A stretch of DNA of 64,000 nucleotides, from contig NZ_LWBL02000009.1 of assembly GCF_001644195.2 (NCBI RefSeq), positions 1 through 64,000 of the forward strand, in the 5' to 3' direction. Of this stretch, positions 1 through 8,565 are shown piece by piece. Origin of the DNA: Bacillus marinisedimentorum (lineage in GTDB: Bacteria; Bacillota; Bacilli; Bacillales; Bacillaceae_O). The notes under the pieces are model-generated. The model saw only the letters and a list, made by a program, of their open reading frames with translations. It ran no database searches and was not told where the DNA came from. How positions within the stretch are numbered: position 1 is the first letter of the stretch; each line of letters begins with the position of its first letter. The position numbers and the translations under genes are program-made.

Positions 1-66
1 AGCTGGATGACTCCCTTCTCGCTTTTTATCCATAACGCAAAAATTTTATTATTTCCTTAACAATAA
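1..66. repeat. Partial copy of dispersed repeat family C
   Basis: The left edge of the window is nearly identical to positions 30353-30420: both read AGCTGGATGACTCCCTTCT, then CTTTTTATCCA, then AACGCAAA and TTTCCTTAAC. A shorter derivative lies at 5595-5650. The copy is cut by the window edge, so its full extent is unknown. No reading frame is conserved between the copies, so it is treated as a non-coding dispersed repeat. Confidence 0.7.
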
Positions 67-100
67 AAAAACCCGTATACACAATTAAGTGCATACGGGT
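64..100 (-). terminator. Terminator of the P5C dehydrogenase gene
   Basis: ACCCGTAT and ATACGGGT form an inverted repeat at 71-100. The A-run at 64-70 is a U-tract on the minus strand, just past the stop codon of the leftward gene. Confidence 0.8.
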
Positions 101-131
101 AATAATTGATTCAAACGTTATTTACCTGCTC

Positions 132-1679
132 TTACCACATCTGGCTGATTGTCTTCGCCTGCATGTGAAGTGCCAGGTAATCCGGACCGCCCGCTTTGGA
201 GTCTGTACCGGACATTTTGAAGCCGCCGAATGGCTGGTAGCCGACGATGGCTCCTGTGCAATTGCGGTTGAAGTACAGGTTGCCGACATGGAATTCACGC
301 TTGGCGCGTTCGATGTGCTCGGCATTTCGTGAAATCAGGGCACCAGTCAGGCCGTATTCTGTGTTGTTGGCAATTTCAAGCATTTCATCAAAGTCTTTTG
401 CTTTGGCAAACGCTGTAACCGGGCCGAAAATTTCTTCCTGCATAATGCGCGCTTTCGGGTCGGCATCCGCAAAAATGGTCGGCTGGATGAAGTATCCTTT
501 GGACGTATCCCCTTCACCGCCAACGACTAGACGGGCTTCGTCCTTGCCGATATCGATATAGCCCATGATTTTATCGTACGCTTTCTGGTTGATGACAGGT
601 CCCATATAGTAATTTTTCTCAGCAGGATTGCCGACTTCCAGTTCTTTCGCCAATGCAACAGTTTTTTCAAGAACTTCATCATATACCTCTTCATGCACGA
701 CAACACGTGACCCCGCTGAGCATTTCTGGCCGGAGAAGCCGAAGGCAGAGGCAAGCACAGCCTCAGCTGCAAGATCAAGATCGGCATCTTTGTCAACGAG
801 GACCGTATCTTTTCCGCCCATCTCGGCAATGACACGCTTCAAATGATTCTGGCCTTCCTGAACAACGGCGGCACGCTGGTAAATGCGGGTTCCGACTGCT
901 CTTGAACCAGTGAAACTGATTAGTGCCGCTTTCGGGTGGTCAACCATATAGTCACCGATTTCAAGCGGATCGCCCGGCACGAAGTTGACAACGCCTTTTG
1001 GCAGGCCTGCTTCCTCAAGGATTTCAACGAACTTGGCCGCAATCAGCGGTGTCGGCTCTGCCGGTTTCAAAAGAACTGTATTGCCGGTAACGATAGGAGC
1101 GGCGGTTGTGCCGACCATGATTGCCCCAGCAAAATTCCATGGCGGAATGACTACGGCTACCCCTGTTGGTGTATAAATGTATTCGTTCTTCTCGCCGTCA
1201 CGGCTGTTCACCGGCTTGCCGTCCGCAAGTTCAACCATCTGACGAGCATAGTATTCAAGAAAATCGATGGCTTCGGCAATATCGGCATCTGCCTCTTTCC
1301 ACGGCTTCCCTGCTTCTTTTATGAGGACAGCTGACAGCTCATGCTTGCGGCGTCTCATGATGGCAGCAGCCCTGACAAGGATTTCGGCACGTGCTTTCGG
1401 TGCCCAGTCTCTCCATGACTTTAGCGCCTCTTCGGCAGCATCAAATGCTTTGTCGATCAGTTCGGGTGTCGCTTTTGAGACGGTGCCGATTACCTCTTCC
1501 TTATTTGAAGGGTTGTAAGAAACGAGTTTGCCCTCGGTGGAAACCCGTTCACCGCCAATGACGAGATCATAATGTTCGCCGAGTGAATTTTCAAACTTCT
1601 TAACGGCTTCTTCAATGGCTCGTTTGTTTTCCTCTGCGCTGAAATCTGTGAATGGTTCGTGTCTGTATGGTGTAAACAT
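132..1679 (-). CDS. pruA: L-glutamate gamma-semialdehyde (1-pyrroline-5-carboxylate) dehydrogenase
   Basis: Cytosolic NAD-dependent aldehyde dehydrogenase that oxidises glutamate semialdehyde/P5C to glutamate, the second step of proline (and arginine) catabolism. The protein is 515 aa, the length of the RocA/PutC family. It carries the catalytic-cysteine motif [13 protein letters not shown], the general-base region IAEMGGKD and the N-terminal HEPFTDF typical of Bacillus P5C dehydrogenases. Start: an ATG two codons further upstream is only 1 nt from the AAAGGGG ribosome site, while the chosen ATG is 7 nt from it. A sigma-54 promoter (1718-1734) and two operator-like palindromes (1789-1837) precede it, and proline dehydrogenase lies immediately upstream in the same orientation. 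It could be named rocA or putC; the neighbour favours the proline role. Confidence 0.95.
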   Translation of the reverse strand: MFTPYRHEPFTDFSAEENKRAIEEAVKKFENSLGEHYDLVIGGERVSTEGKLVSYNPSNKEEVIGTVSKATPELIDKAFDAAEEALKSWRDWAPKARAEILVRAAAIMRRRKHELSAVLIKEAGKPWKEADADIAEAIDFLEYYARQMVELADGKPVNSRDGEKNEYIYTPTGVAVVIPPWNFAGAIMVGTTAAPIVTGNTVLLKPAEPTPLIAAKFVEILEEAGLPKGVVNFVPGDPLEIGDYMVDHPKAALISFTGSRAVGTRIYQRAAVVQEGQNHLKRVIAEMGGKDTVLVDKDADLDLAAEAVLASAFGFSGQKCSAGSRVVVHEEVYDEVLEKTVALAKELEVGNPAEKNYYMGPVINQKAYDKIMGYIDIGKDEARLVVGGEGDTSKGYFIQPTIFADADPKARIMQEEIFGPVTAFAKAKDFDEMLEIANNTEYGLTGALISRNAEHIERAKREFHVGNLYFNRNCTGAIVGYQPFGGFKMSGTDSKAGGPDYLALHMQAKTISQMW

Positions 1680-1717
1680 GGACATACCCCTTTCTTCTTT
1701 ATTACCTGTCTTAATAA

Positions 1718-1734
1718 TGCAAATTTTGTGCCAA
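1718..1734 (-). promoter_or_regulatory. Sigma-54 (-24/-12) promoter of pruA
   Basis: The minus strand reads TTGGCAC-AAAAT-TTGCA, an exact match to the sigma-54 core TGGCAC-N5-TTGCA. It sits about 40 nt before the pruA start and implies control by an enhancer-binding activator, which is encoded nearby at 2968-4548. Confidence 0.9.
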
Positions 1735-1788
1735 TCTGCATTCCTTTTATTTTTAGCCAGATCGGCAATCTAAGAAACTATCATTATA

Positions 1789-1837
1789 TTTACAATAGTG
1801 TAAAAACATTGTACACCAGTATTTACACTTTTGTAAA
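1789..1837. promoter_or_regulatory. Paired palindromic operators (candidate activator UAS)
   Basis: Two inverted repeats of the same type, TTTACA-ATAG-TGTAAA (1789-1804) and TTTACACTTTTGTAAA (1822-1837), lie 55-105 bp upstream of the pruA -24 element. That is the normal place for enhancer sites of a sigma-54 activator. Related sites occur before putB and the regulator gene. Confidence 0.7.
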
Positions 1838-1866
1838 TATCAATGCTTCATCATCCTCGGGAAGTG

Positions 1867-2781
1867 TTACTTCGAGAACAGGCCTTTCAGAGCAAATGCG
1901 ATATTTTGCGGGCGCTCGGCCAGCCTTCTCATATAAAAACCGAACCAGTCATCGCCGAACGGCACATAGACCCTGACCTTATAGCCTTCCTGTGCGAGTG
2001 TTTCCTGCAGCTCTGTACGGAAACCGTAAAGGAACTGAAATTCAAACTGCTCCCTCGTTATGCCCCGCTCTTCTGTATAAGCTTTCACTTTTTCAATGAT
2101 AGTATGGTCATGGGATGCGACCGCTGTATAGCTGCCGCTGTCCAGGTGCTGTTTGATGATTGAAAAGAAATTTTCATCCACCTTCCGTTTATCCTGAAAT
2201 GCAACTTCAGGGGATTCCTTATAAGCACCTTTTACAAGGCGGAGGGACACTCCATTAAGCTGGTCGATATCTTCTGCTGAACGATATAAGTAAGCCTGAA
2301 TGACTGTTCCGACATTATCAAAGTCCTTGCGGAGTTCTTGTAATAAATCGAGGGTCATCTGGCAGTGCGAGTAATCTTCCATATCAATCCTTACAAAAAT
2401 GCCGTATTGGGCGGCGGTGCTGACAATTCGCCTCATGTTTTCCAGGGTGAAATCATAAGAAATGTCAAGGCCGATTTGTGTCAGCTTCACCGACAAATGG
2501 CTGTTCACTTCGTGATCGGCAATCGCCTCAATCGTGTTCACGCAGTAATTCGCCGATTCTCTCGCCTCAGGTTCAGTTGAAACAAACTCGCCCAAATGAT
2601 CAAGTGTGCAGTGAATCCCCCTGGCATTAAGTTCTTTCACTTTTTGCATGGCACTCGGAATATCCATACCGGCAACGACCTGGGAAGCGCCAAGTTTCAG
2701 CCCCCATTTCTTTGCCATAGCATTCAACGGCCGGCTTTGCGAAGCATAAGAAAACAGGTTGTTTGTAACCTTTTCAATCAT
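1867..2781 (-). CDS. putB: Proline dehydrogenase
   Basis: FAD-dependent oxidation of L-proline to P5C, the first step of proline use as carbon or nitrogen source; electrons pass to the respiratory chain. The 304-aa single-domain protein matches the length of Bacillus PutB/FadM and not the large PutA fusion. Family-type segments include RLVKGAYKE, SHDHTII and the C-terminal VYVPFGDDWFGFYMRRLAERP. Start: ATG chosen because GAGGTGG stands 5 nt upstream; an upstream in-frame GTG overlaps that site. The gene is followed by pruA on the same strand, but each has its own sigma-54 promoter, so they need not be one transcript. Confidence 0.95.
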   Translation of the reverse strand: MIEKVTNNLFSYASQSRPLNAMAKKWGLKLGASQVVAGMDIPSAMQKVKELNARGIHCTLDHLGEFVSTEPEARESANYCVNTIEAIADHEVNSHLSVKLTQIGLDISYDFTLENMRRIVSTAAQYGIFVRIDMEDYSHCQMTLDLLQELRKDFDNVGTVIQAYLYRSAEDIDQLNGVSLRLVKGAYKESPEVAFQDKRKVDENFFSIIKQHLDSGSYTAVASHDHTIIEKVKAYTEERGITREQFEFQFLYGFRTELQETLAQEGYKVRVYVPFGDDWFGFYMRRLAERPQNIAFALKGLFSK

Positions 2782-2834
2782 TTTATCCACCTCACAAAAA
2801 ATCTGGATTATGAATCCGCTTACACCTGTTTCTA

Positions 2835-2852
2835 TTGCAACAATTGTGCCAA
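2835..2852 (-). promoter_or_regulatory. Sigma-54 (-24/-12) promoter of putB
   Basis: The minus strand reads TTGGCAC-AATTG-TTGCAA, a perfect -24/-12 element about 55 nt before the putB start codon. Confidence 0.9.
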
Positions 2853-2894
2853 TTTTTTTAATTGAGAAATATCGGATAAATCCTTACAATAGAA

Positions 2895-2941
2895 TTAACA
2901 ATAGTGTTTAACGAATAATACATTTTACAGTTCTGTGTAAA
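2895..2941. promoter_or_regulatory. Operator-like palindromes between putB and the activator gene
   Basis: TTAACA-ATAG-TGTTTAA (2895-2911) and TTTACA-N6-TGTAAA (2924-2941) resemble the palindromes upstream of pruA. They lie 44-90 bp upstream of the putB -24 element and also just before the regulator's own ribosome site, so they could serve both activation of putB and autoregulation. Confidence 0.6.
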
Positions 2942-2967
2942 CTAACTGTATAGGAGGGTTTACATAA

Positions 2968-4548
2968 ATGTTTAATCAGGACTTTCTTCTCTCTTCCCTG
3001 TCTATTCCATGGGATAAACATTATGACCCCAATTTTATGACAATCTATCCAGAAGACAGCCAGTTATCGGATGTGAAAGAAATTGATGACGGCAGGGATA
3101 TTGCCCTCCAAAACAGCAGCGGTGAATTCGTCGGGGCCGTTCCCTATCAAACACTCATCAGGGTGATTTTCCAGCAATGGAAAATCTCATCTTCCTATTA
3201 CAATACGTTGCTGGAAACGATTGAAGATGCCGTTACTGCGGTTGATCAGGGCGGCAACATCATATCCTGGAACGAGCGGGCACAGGATATGTTCAAATGG
3301 CCGGAAAGCGAAATTCTTGGGAAGCCGATTACGGATTATTTTCTTGAAGATAACATCAAAGTCATGTCGGTTGTGACAGAAGGCAAGGAAGTCCGCCGCC
3401 AGTATCACCACCCCCGCGAAAATGTCCATGTGCTTATCAACGCATCGCCGGTCCGGATGAATGATCATATTATCGGGGGCATATCGGTCGAACATGATAT
3501 CACCGACATGGTCAGGCTCAGCAACGAGCTTTCCCAGACGACAGCTTATGTGCGTGATCTTGAAACCCAGATGGAAAACGGCCATGCTTCCGACCAACCG
3601 TTTGCACGGATAAAAGGCAGAAGCCCCGCACTATTGTCAGCCATCCAACTCGCTGAAAGAGTCGCAGTCTCCGATATTCCGGTCATGATCACCGGGGAAA
3701 GCGGCGTCGGAAAAGAATTGTTCGCCCAATCTATCCATGCCGAAAGCCGCCATGCGGATGGGCCTTTCATTGATATCAACTGCGGAGCAATCCCGCCTTC
3801 TTTGTTTGAAAGTGAATTGTTCGGATACGAAAAAGGGGCATTCACCGGTGCAAACACAACCGGAAAAAAAGGGAAACTGGACGCCGCAAGAGGCGGGAGT
3901 CTGTTTCTGGATGAAATCGGTGAACTGCCGCTTGATTTACAGGTGAAACTGTTGAGGGTCCTGCAGGAGAAGCAATTTTACCGGATTGGCGGAACACAGC
4001 CTATTTCGATAAAGGACGTTCGGATTATATCGGCAACGAACCGGGATGTCGATGAAATGATTGAAAGCGGCCATTTCCGTGAGGACTTATATTACCGGCT
4101 TAATGTCGTGTCGGTCCATGTCCCGCCGCTCCGGGAACGGATTGAAGACCTGCCTCATCTCATCCAGCTGTTTATGCAGGAGTTTTCCGTTAAGTATTCG
4201 AAACCGATTCCGGTAATGGCTCCTGAGCTCATGTATGTCCTGCTGCATCATAACTGGCCGGGCAACATCCGGCAGCTCCGAAATATTATGGAGCGTCTGA
4301 TGATTTTGTGTGACGGCGAAGCCATATCTGCCCGCCATTTGCCGCGGGATTTTGTAAAAAACAGCGCAGCATCGGTCGCTGTCGCTACTGAATCGTTTGA
4401 AACCGTTCCGGATATCCCGGCCCCCGATGAAAAAACACAAATCGAACAGGCCCTCATGAAAACATACGGCAATAAATCGGCTGCAGCCGAAATGCTTGGA
4501 ATTTCCCGGGCTACGTTATATAACAAAATCAAAAAGTATGGCCTTTAG
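2968..4548 (+). CDS. Sigma-54-dependent transcriptional activator (PAS-AAA+-Fis), likely proline-responsive
   Basis: Enhancer-binding protein of the NtrC/RocR class, 526 aa. Order of parts: N-terminal region of about 70 residues, PAS sensor domain (about 75-190), AAA+ sigma-54 interaction domain (about 215-445) with Walker A GESGVGKE, the sigma-54 contact loop GAFTGA, Walker B region GGSLFLDEIGELP and arginine-finger region, then a Fis-type helix-turn-helix at the end (KSAAAEMLGISRATLYNKIKKYG). It is divergent from putB, and both putB and pruA have exact sigma-54 promoters with shared palindromes, so it almost certainly drives proline catabolism. This differs from B. subtilis, where put genes are controlled by the unrelated PutR. 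The inducer is inferred from context only. Confidence 0.9.
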   Translation: MFNQDFLLSSLSIPWDKHYDPNFMTIYPEDSQLSDVKEIDDGRDIALQNSSGEFVGAVPYQTLIRVIFQQWKISSSYYNTLLETIEDAVTAVDQGGNIISWNERAQDMFKWPESEILGKPITDYFLEDNIKVMSVVTEGKEVRRQYHHPRENVHVLINASPVRMNDHIIGGISVEHDITDMVRLSNELSQTTAYVRDLETQMENGHASDQPFARIKGRSPALLSAIQLAERVAVSDIPVMITGESGVGKELFAQSIHAESRHADGPFIDINCGAIPPSLFESELFGYEKGAFTGANTTGKKGKLDAARGGSLFLDEIGELPLDLQVKLLRVLQEKQFYRIGGTQPISIKDVRIISATNRDVDEMIESGHFREDLYYRLNVVSVHVPPLRERIEDLPHLIQLFMQEFSVKYSKPIPVMAPELMYVLLHHNWPGNIRQLRNIMERLMILCDGEAISARHLPRDFVKNSAASVAVATESFETVPDIPAPDEKTQIEQALMKTYGNKSAAAEMLGISRATLYNKIKKYGL

Positions 4549-4716
4549 TCTGACTTACACTTAAATAACTTGGGAGATTCTTCAATTGGTAAACCACATT
4601 ACTGATTCTGGAGCAGCTTTTCCGGTTGAATTTTCAGTTGATAAGGCAGGGGCTTACGGGCAGGTTTTTATTCGGGGATCAGAAGCGGTTGTGACACGAA
4701 GATTAAACAGGGTCAG
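4549..4716. other. Short intergenic stretch, no gene seen
   Basis: Between the activator stop and the shared terminator I see no reading frame with a ribosome site and no known RNA motif. Confidence 0.5.
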
Positions 4717-4752
4717 AAAAAAGAGCCGATGGCCAATGCCTCGGCTCTCTTT
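4717..4752 (-). terminator. Terminator of the CBS-domain gene (possibly bidirectional)
   Basis: AGAGCCGA (4722-4729) pairs with TCGGCTCT (4741-4748). It is flanked by A-residues on the left and TTT on the right, so it can act on both converging transcripts. Confidence 0.8.
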
Positions 4753-4761
4753 CATTATGAG

Positions 4762-5199
4762 TTATTGTTTGGGGTGGGAAGGACGGGAAATATGGTCGAG
4801 CGTAAACCCTGTCCGGACTTCACCTTTGTCATTAACAGCCAGGTCGCCGATTGATACTATGCCAACAAGCTTGTTGTTCTGATCAGTAACAGGCAAGCGG
4901 CGGATTTGCTCGTCTGACATGAGACGGAATGCATCATTTACATCCGTATCTGGTGGGCATGTCTCCGGATTTGTTGTCATTACCTCTTCTGCAGCAAAAT
5001 CTGCGCTTCCTTTTTCAGCAAGACCCGCTACGACGATATCACGATCAGTTACGACCCCTTTTACCACTTGATCCTGATCCACAACCGGCACAACGCCGAC
5101 ATCAATTTCTTTCATTATTTTAGCGACCTCCGTAATATTTGCCGAAGGTGCAACCGTGCGAACATCTTTAGTCATGATTTCTTCCAGTTTTGGTATCAA
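4762..5199 (-). CDS. CBS-domain pair protein, YhcV-like
   Basis: A 145-aa soluble protein made of two CBS motifs (about 8-65 and 75-130), the kind that binds adenine nucleotides as an energy sensor. Typical strings are VGVVPVVDQ, GVVTDRDIVV and IRRLPVTDQNNKLVGIVSIGDLA. It resembles B. subtilis YhcV in length and sequence; its molecular target is unknown. Start: the initiation codon appears to be TTG, since AAGGAGGG lies 5 nt upstream; longer frames reaching an ATG near 5277 would run through this ribosome site. It is a single-gene unit with its own terminator. Confidence 0.85.
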   Translation of the reverse strand: MIPKLEEIMTKDVRTVAPSANITEVAKIMKEIDVGVVPVVDQDQVVKGVVTDRDIVVAGLAEKGSADFAAEEVMTTNPETCPPDTDVNDAFRLMSDEQIRRLPVTDQNNKLVGIVSIGDLAVNDKGEVRTGFTLDHISRPSHPKQ

Positions 5200-5401
5200 A
5201 GTATCCCTCCTTAAATGGTGGTATATATTCATTACCCATTTTTCTTCCAATCCATTCTTAAAAAGAGATTGGCACACGTATCCTGTCTTCTCTGAATCCC
5301 GGAAACCTGGAGCATGAATGAGTTTGACAGGTTGGCTGAATAGTGTCAGCTTATGCTATAATCCGAAACAGTTTATTTAAGGAAAGGCAGGACTAAGATC
5401 A

Positions 5402-5572
5402 ATGTCCATTTTATTGCTTGTGTTCATGTTTTTCGGATTTGCAGGTTTTTGTATCGCTGCGATCCGCATTGTGGATGACAAATATGAAAGCGGCAGCCGG
5501 ACGAAGACAGCGCTTGTGATTTCACTCGTTGTCATGTTTGGATCGTTTATTTTGCAGCGGCTGTCTGTCTAG
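5402..5572 (+). CDS. Small membrane protein, function unknown
   Basis: A 56-aa protein with two predicted membrane helices (about 2-20 and 37-52) separated by a charged loop with KYESGSRTK. Upstream is an extended -10 element TGCTATAAT near 5354-5362 and a purine-rich AGGAAAGG some 13 nt before the ATG. The helices, codon pattern and promoter argue for a real gene. I do not recognise the family. Confidence 0.6.
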   Translation: MSILLLVFMFFGFAGFCIAAIRIVDDKYESGSRTKTALVISLVVMFGSFILQRLSV

Positions 5573-5594
5573 AATTATCCCTGCTGTAAGAAAA

Positions 5595-5650
5595 GTGCAA
5601 GGCGTCCCCCCTATGACGATAGCCACTGGCGCCTGGAACTAGACGCCAGC
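5595..5650. repeat. Short derivative of repeat family C
   Basis: Shares GTGCAAGGCG-type left sequence and then TATGACGATAGCC-CTGGCGCCTGGA with 30250-30356, but lacks the central part of the full copy. It looks like an internal-deletion remnant. Confidence 0.6.
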
Positions 5651-5730
5651 GAGCACTGCTGTTTAAATCTATATTCTAAAAATCGAAATGTTTCTTTGCT
5701 GACAATTTATACTCCTATACCGTGAAAAAT

Positions 5731-5764
5731 AAGCCCTGCCCGAACAATCACCCGGGCAAGGCTT
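5731..5764 (-). terminator. Terminator of the lipoprotein gene
   Basis: AAGCC-TGCCCG pairs with CGGGCA-AGGCTT, just beyond the stop of the leftward lipoprotein gene. Confidence 0.7.
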
Positions 5765-5769
5765 CTTAA

Positions 5770-6951
5770 TTAAAACGACCAATTATACGCTTTTACTTTT
5801 GCTTCTGCCGCTTTTCCGGCGATCTCAGCCGGCAGCTCAGGATAGTTCAATTGGAAGCCTGCTTTTCCGCCAGGATTTAGACTCACCTCAATCCCCCCAT
5901 CCAAAACACCGAGGAAATTACCGGCTTCATCAAACAAAGCTGCAGAAATCCTGATATCGTCCGCTTTTTGATCCGTCGGGTTTGATACCATACCCGTAAC
6001 GATGTATGGGGTTCCGTATTCGGGATCTCCCTCTTTCAGCTTTATGCTGTCCGTTTCGAGCATCATTGGCTCTTCCGCAGTTTTACTGAAATCAAGGTTG
6101 ATGTCAGCGCTTTTGAATTCATCAGGACTTGATGCGCCTTCCATTATTGTCGACTCGCTGATATAAGCTGTTTCACCCGGCATAATGACATCAGGTGTTG
6201 CCGAAAACATTTGTGCGGTTCCGAGGATGCTGCCGTCTGTTCCGTTAAAGTTAATTTGGAGGGCACCAAGTGCAGCCGGCGCGTTGCCTGTATTCTTGAT
6301 AACTGCTGAATAATGCGCCCATACAGTATCGATACTGTCCTCCCATGCTGCATATGTCTCTTCTATGACTTCTATAGAAGCTTCTTTGCCTTCCTCCTCT
6401 TTTTGCCGCTGTTTCACTTCTGCTGGCACCGGTGTATCAAAGCGGCCTCTCATCTCTTCATAACTTTCCTTCATATCTTGATCTTCTGCATTTCCGGAAA
6501 GAACCATAAAAAGCTTAAATGTTTCATCATCTTTTGCATAAGCATGAATGTTTTCTCTCAAATCGCCGTTTTTGTCATCCAAATGAACAAGAACGGCCTT
6601 CCACTCTTCCCCATCCTCTTTACCTGAAATACTTTCGATCACCTTTGGATTCTGGCTGTTCGCTTTATCCGATTCAGTCACTGTTCCGGCGGATAATTCA
6701 TATAGCCCTTGTGTTTCGCTGTGTATATAGTCATTTATATACGCTTTCTGGGTTTCTTCGTCAGCAAACATCGCTTCATAATATTCTTTTGCCGCTTCCT
6801 CCTCCTCATCCAGATTTTCCTTTTCCTTCACTTTCTCCTCCGTGTTTCCGCCGTTGGCCTGTTTTGATTCCATCGTGCTCTCTTCCGCTCCACATGCGCT
6901 GACCAACATAATCAACACAAACATTGAAATGACAGCAATACCTTTTTTCAT
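5770..6951 (-). CDS. Lipoprotein with Ig-like/FxLYD-type domains
   Basis: A 393-aa secreted lipoprotein: signal peptide with lipobox LVSAC (Cys about residue 20), then a very acidic linker rich in Glu and Lys, a middle alpha/beta region, and two similar beta-rich domains (about 200-290 and 300-390). Each beta domain contains the pattern of 'extracellular FxLYD-like' modules, e.g. AVIKNTGNAPAALGALQINF and GMVSNPTDQKADDIRISAALF. It should sit on the outer face of the membrane. Binding partner and role are unknown. Single-gene unit with good GGGGGGAAG-type ribosome site and terminator. Confidence 0.8.
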   Translation of the reverse strand: MKKGIAVISMFVLIMLVSACGAEESTMESKQANGGNTEEKVKEKENLDEEEEAAKEYYEAMFADEETQKAYINDYIHSETQGLYELSAGTVTESDKANSQNPKVIESISGKEDGEEWKAVLVHLDDKNGDLRENIHAYAKDDETFKLFMVLSGNAEDQDMKESYEEMRGRFDTPVPAEVKQRQKEEEGKEASIEVIEETYAAWEDSIDTVWAHYSAVIKNTGNAPAALGALQINFNGTDGSILGTAQMFSATPDVIMPGETAYISESTIMEGASSPDEFKSADINLDFSKTAEEPMMLETDSIKLKEGDPEYGTPYIVTGMVSNPTDQKADDIRISAALFDEAGNFLGVLDGGIEVSLNPGGKAGFQLNYPELPAEIAGKAAEAKVKAYNWSF

Positions 6952-7206
6952 TTTTCTTCCCCCCTGATATATTTCAGTTTGAAGAGCAAATCATCTCCAG
7001 ATGCCAAGCTGTTCCTCCATTGAAGGAAGTTTTCTTTTACTCTTCTGTCTGCAATTGCATCATACCAACTGACCCATACCAAAAACGGCACACCTGGAAA
7101 ATCCTTTCCAAAATGATTGAAAATTGCCTGGCAATTGCCAGGCAATCACACAGCATTCCTATCCACCATTCCAGCCTATTTTTGAGTTGTATTCCCATTT
7201 GTCCAA
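6952..7206. other. Intergenic region with one small palindrome
   Basis: Holds the putative promoter region of the lipoprotein gene and one REP-like palindrome at 7123-7146. No supported gene is seen. Confidence 0.5.
7123..7146. repeat. REP-like palindrome, copy 1
   Basis: Perfect 24-bp palindrome with arms ATTGCCTGGCAA and TTGCCAGGCAAT. One of at least nine intergenic copies in the window built on CCTGGCAATTGCCAGG. Confidence 0.9.
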
Positions 7207-7233
7207 ACGAATCTTCATGGTCTGCATAATGTA
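7207..7233 (+). promoter_or_regulatory. SigK-type promoter of the YjcZ gene
   Basis: AC (7207-7208), a 16-nt spacer and CATAATGTA (7225-7233) fit the mother-cell SigK consensus AC-N16/17-CATA-N3-TA. It lies about 30 nt before the start of a sporulation-type peptide. Confidence 0.6.
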
Positions 7234-7263
7234 ATAGTGTAAGAACTAAGGAGGTGTTAATGA

Positions 7264-7353
7264 ATGGGTTACGGCTCTGGTTACGGTGGAGGATTCGCCT
7301 TAATCGTTGTTCTGTTTATCCTCCTCATCATCGTCGGTGCCTCATGGTACTAA
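7264..7353 (+). CDS. YjcZ-family sporulation peptide
   Basis: A 29-aa peptide MGYGSGYGGG-FALIVVLFIL-LIIVGASWY. A glycine/tyrosine-rich head is followed by one hydrophobic helix, which is the hallmark of the YjcZ/SscA family of spore-associated micropeptides. AAGGAGG stands 9 nt upstream of the ATG, a SigK-like promoter precedes it and a strong terminator follows. Family members are expressed in the mother cell late in sporulation; the exact role of this copy is not known. Confidence 0.9.
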   Translation: MGYGSGYGGGFALIVVLFILLIIVGASWY

Positions 7354-7366
7354 AATGATGAAAATG

Positions 7367-7398
7367 CAAGAGCCCCCATCTGCGGATGAGGGCTCTTG
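7367..7398 (+). terminator. Terminator of the YjcZ gene
   Basis: CAAGAGCCCCCATC and GATGAGGGCTCTTG form a 14-bp stem with a 4-nt loop right after the stop codon. Confidence 0.85.
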
Positions 7399-7564
7399 TA
7401 TATCTGTACATATGTTAAACATAGCGTTTGCAAATTAAGCAGGTCATGCGTTAGAATGGGTAACTGTGTGCCTGGCCGAAGCTCCAGGCAATGAACGAAA
7501 TTGCTATTTTATCCTTATTATAATGTATGCATAACACCATTACTTCGAAAGAGAGGAGGATTTG

Positions 7565-8086
7565 ATGCTGCTCAGCAAGCTGGCGGAAACGGAAGAATCA
7601 AAAGATCCGCAAGAGCTGAAAAGAGAATTGGACGAATTGGAGATTCAAATGTTCAGGATACAGCAAAACATGAAAGATATCGCCAAAAAACGGCAGGTCC
7701 TCGGCATTGACCAGGCAAAAGACGATAACTGGGTTATTGTATCAGCTGTCGATGACGGCAATATTTGCAAAGTCATGCTGAATGAGTGCAGCCGTTCTTT
7801 CCGGGGATCTTGGGATTTTTCCATCCATGCCGAATACAGGGATAAAAACACGATCCATATCGGCGACATCCGCGGACCTGAAGGAAAAGGATATGGGACA
7901 GTGCTGATGGATCACCTGAAAGAAATCGCCAGGGACCAGAACATCCAGTATATCACCGGTGATATCGCTGCACGCGATTGGGATCATGTCGATCGCCTTG
8001 AGCATTTTTATACTAAACACAATTTTGAAATAGACCTTGATTTTGAAAACAAGTCCGGTAAAATCGAATGGACGGATATGAATTAG
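7565..8086 (+). CDS. GNAT-type N-acetyltransferase-like protein with N-terminal coiled coil
   Basis: 173 aa. The first 45 residues are heptad-like and charged (KELKRELDELEIQMFRIQQNM). The remainder is a GNAT-like fold with the acetyl-CoA loop region DIRGPEGKGYGTVLMDHLKEIA and a C-terminal HFYTKHNFEIDLDF strand. The substrate cannot be told. Start: ATG taken because GAGGAGG is 5 nt upstream; a TTG directly before it is too close. No partner gene. Confidence 0.75.
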   Translation: MLLSKLAETEESKDPQELKRELDELEIQMFRIQQNMKDIAKKRQVLGIDQAKDDNWVIVSAVDDGNICKVMLNECSRSFRGSWDFSIHAEYRDKNTIHIGDIRGPEGKGYGTVLMDHLKEIARDQNIQYITGDIAARDWDHVDRLEHFYTKHNFEIDLDFENKSGKIEWTDMN

Positions 8087-8099
8087 ACAGCATTTCCTG

Positions 8100-8253
8100 A
8101 TAAGGCTGGGACAAAAATATTTTAATCAAAAAAATCCGAACTATGCTGCGAAGCTTCAAATGGAATTTCGCATTGGTTCGGATTTTTTATTTTACGGCTT
8201 TCTGAACATGATCTATAGAGTTAAGCAGTTAGTTATGGCCGGGCTTTTTTTAT
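8100..8253. repeat. Dispersed repeat family A, copy 1
   Basis: Begins AGGCTGGGACAAAA, contains the long-range stem AAATCCGAAC...GTTCGGATTTTT (about 8138-8190) and a tail CTTTCTGAACATGA. It matches 28275-28450 in order and spacing. The right terminal repeat is degenerate here. The TTCGGATTTTTT stem probably also ends the acetyltransferase transcript. It abuts family B copy 1 directly. Confidence 0.75.
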
Positions 8254-8507
8254 AAGGCTCTGTTAAACGCTAGTGTTGATTTCCGTTGCAGGTACTCGCT
8301 TTCACCCAAGGGCACAAGTGCGACATCCGTTTCTGCTTCCCTCCGGTCGCACTCACGGTGTCTTCTTTGCCGCGGGACGGGCGGTGAGCCTTCTCATCGC
8401 TGACGCTTTTGCGGGGTCTCACCTGTCCCGCTAATCCCGCAGGAATCTCGGACCTTCCACTCCAATCAACTAGTGAAAAAATCAACATTGTGCTTTAACA
8501 CAGCCTT
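8254..8507. repeat. MITE-like repeat family B, copy 1
   Basis: About 254 bp with terminal inverted repeats AAGGCTCTGTTAAA (8254-8267) and TTTAACACAGCCTT (8494-8507), 13 of 14 positions complementary. Inner markers are GCTTTCAC, CTTCCCTCCGGTCGCACTCAC, GTCTTCTTTGCCG and TCTCACCTGTCCCGC. Related copies lie at 15812-16048, 31885-32060 and, inverted, near 46690-46800. No transposase is encoded, so it is a non-autonomous or structural repeat. Confidence 0.8.
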
Positions 8508-8565
8508 TTATAAAGACAATCCATTTTCTAACAAGCTCATTCATTTCCCGTCGGATAACCATTTT

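Noticed and set aside
936-1334. Long open frames antisense to pruA and to many other genes
   Set aside because: They lie wholly within better-supported genes, have no ribosome sites and encode low-plausibility proteins.
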